The translations under genes were made by a program, and so were the position numbers. A stretch of DNA of 64,000 nucleotides, taken from NCBI RefSeq assembly GCF_015461845.1, contig NZ_JACOPW010000001.1, positions 372,001 through 436,000 of the forward strand, given 5' to 3'. Under the pieces are notes generated by a model, which was given only the letters and a program-made list of their open reading frames with translations, was not told the DNA's origin and did not search any database. Positions 63,270 through 64,000 of this stretch are shown here, piece after piece (within the stretch, counting starts at the first letter, position 1; every line of letters begins with the position of its first letter). This stretch comes from Pseudomonas mucoides (GTDB lineage Bacteria > Pseudomonadota > Gammaproteobacteria > Pseudomonadales > Pseudomonadaceae).

Positions 63270-64000
63270 GATTGATCTCCTCGAGCGTGGTACGCCCCTG
63301 TTGCACCAGTTCCAGGGCCGACTCGCGCAACAGCCGCAAGCCACGTTTACAGGCGTGGGCCTTGATCTTCGAAATGGGTTGGCGCTCGACAATCATTTGC
63401 CGCAGCTCGTCGTCCAGGTGCAGCAGCTCGGCGATCGCACTGCGCCCGCGATACCCGGTGCCCCGGCAGTGGCCGCAGCCCTTGCCATGCACAAAGTGGT
63501 AGTGGCCGACGTCTTTTGGATCGAGGCCCGAGGCAAGCAATTCGTCGTCGGTGGGGGTGACCGGCGCGCTGCAACTGGCGCAGACCAGGCGGATCAGCCG
63601 CTGCGCCAACACCGCGTTGAGGGCCGACACCAGGCTGTAGGGGTCGATTTCCATTTGGGTGAAACGGCCGATCACGTCGAACACGTTGTTGGCGTGGATG
63701 GTGGTGAACACCAGGTGACCGGTGAGTGCCGATTGCACGGCGATTTGCGCGGTGTCCGGGTCGCGGATTTCACCGACCATGATCTTGTCCGGGTCATGGC
63801 GCAGGATCGAGCGCAAACCCCGGGCGAAGGTCAGGCCTTTCTTTTCATTGACCGGGATTTGCAGCACGCCCGGCAGTTGATATTCCACCGGGTCTTCGAT
63901 GGTGATGATCTTGTCCACGCCGTGGTTGATCTCGGTGATCATCGCGTACAGCGTGGTGGTTTTGCCGCTGCCGGTCGGACCGGTCACCAGCACCATGCCG
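63250..64000 (-). CDS. GspE/PilB-type secretion ATPase (3' part; runs off the window)
   Basis: The last 250 or so codons of a type II secretion/type IV pilus ATPase. Walker A GPTGSGKTTT, ITIEDPVEYQLPGVLQIPVN (Asp box), RSILRHDPDKIMVGEIRDPD (Walker B), TIHANN, and the zinc-binding CASCSAPVT ... GCGHCRGTGYRGR with four Cys. The 5' part is outside the window. Confidence 0.95.
   Translation of the reverse strand, partial: GMVLVTGPTGSGKTTTLYAMITEINHGVDKIITIEDPVEYQLPGVLQIPVNEKKGLTFARGLRSILRHDPDKIMVGEIRDPDTAQIAVQSALTGHLVFTTIHANNVFDVIGRFTQMEIDPYSLVSALNAVLAQRLIRLVCASCSAPVTPTDDELLASGLDPKDVGHYHFVHGKGCGHCRGTGYRGRSAIAELLHLDDELRQMIVERQPISKIKAHACKRGLRLLRESALELVQQGRTTLEEINRVTFVS

Overview
The window is high-GC DNA from a Pseudomonas, most likely of the P. 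fluorescens group. This rests on gene content and style, on at least eight copies of the Pseudomonas REP palindrome (core GCGAGCAGGCTCGCTC and variants), and on DUF6124-type small genes. I saw no rRNA, tRNA, CRISPR array or complete insertion sequence.

Region 1 (1-10.1 kb) is an AT-richer accessory island built from debris of a type VI/Rhs weapon. It starts with a broken vgrG. An Rhs C-terminal piece follows, carrying a toxin tip with an ADP-ribosyltransferase-like R...S-T-S...E-x-E pattern and an immunity gene overlapping it by ATGA. After that comes a chain of orphan modules, in most of which a remnant of a toxin C-terminus is followed directly by an immunity-type gene. Most modules are bounded on their 5' side by one family of near-perfect hairpin repeats (arm GGGGACGGATTTATTTT). 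Several pieces are frameshifted, and the island is framed by two related copies of one gene (668-967 truncated, 9384-10112 full).

Region 2 (10.2-18.3 kb) is ordinary chromosome: two small DUF6124/DUF3077-type genes with a terminator, a periplasmic protein, a LolD-type ATPase with an FtsX-type permease and an AttH-like lipoprotein, and a membrane sulfatase-fold protein.

Region 3 (18.7-37.5 kb) is a tightly overlapping Wzx/Wzy exopolysaccharide operon. It covers UDP-glucose to UDP-glucuronate to UDP-galacturonate (two enzymes), a priming sugar transferase, a CpsD-like ATPase that lacks the P-loop lysine, a Wza-like exporter, a Wzz-like co-polymerase, three glycosyltransferases, Wzy, Wzx, two deacetylases, a secreted hydrolase-like protein and three acyltransferase-like proteins, two of which are close paralogues.

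Region 4 (37.6-49 kb) has a YghU-type glutathione transferase, a REP cluster with an antitoxin fragment, a methyltransferase and a small secreted protein. It then has a metal-oxidation-type module: an NtrC-family regulator, two paralogous sensor kinases, a SCO-cytochrome c fusion and a large multicopper oxidase. Sigma-54-type -24/-12 sequences lie before the oxidase, before the kinase/regulator pair and before the next operon. The arrangement recalls the MnxS1/MnxS2/MnxR control of Mn(II) oxidation in P. putida.

Region 5 (49.1-64 kb) is a surface-fibre region. A plus-strand operon encodes two related secreted proteins and two curlins, the second unusually long. On the minus strand a type II secretion/type IV pilus-like operon (ATPase, PilM/N/O/P-like proteins, TPR-secretin, three pseudopilins) runs with 4-base overlaps straight into csgE, csgF and csgG, then a terminator. 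This coupling of a pilus-like machine to the curli exporter, opposite the curlin genes, is the most unusual intact arrangement in the window.
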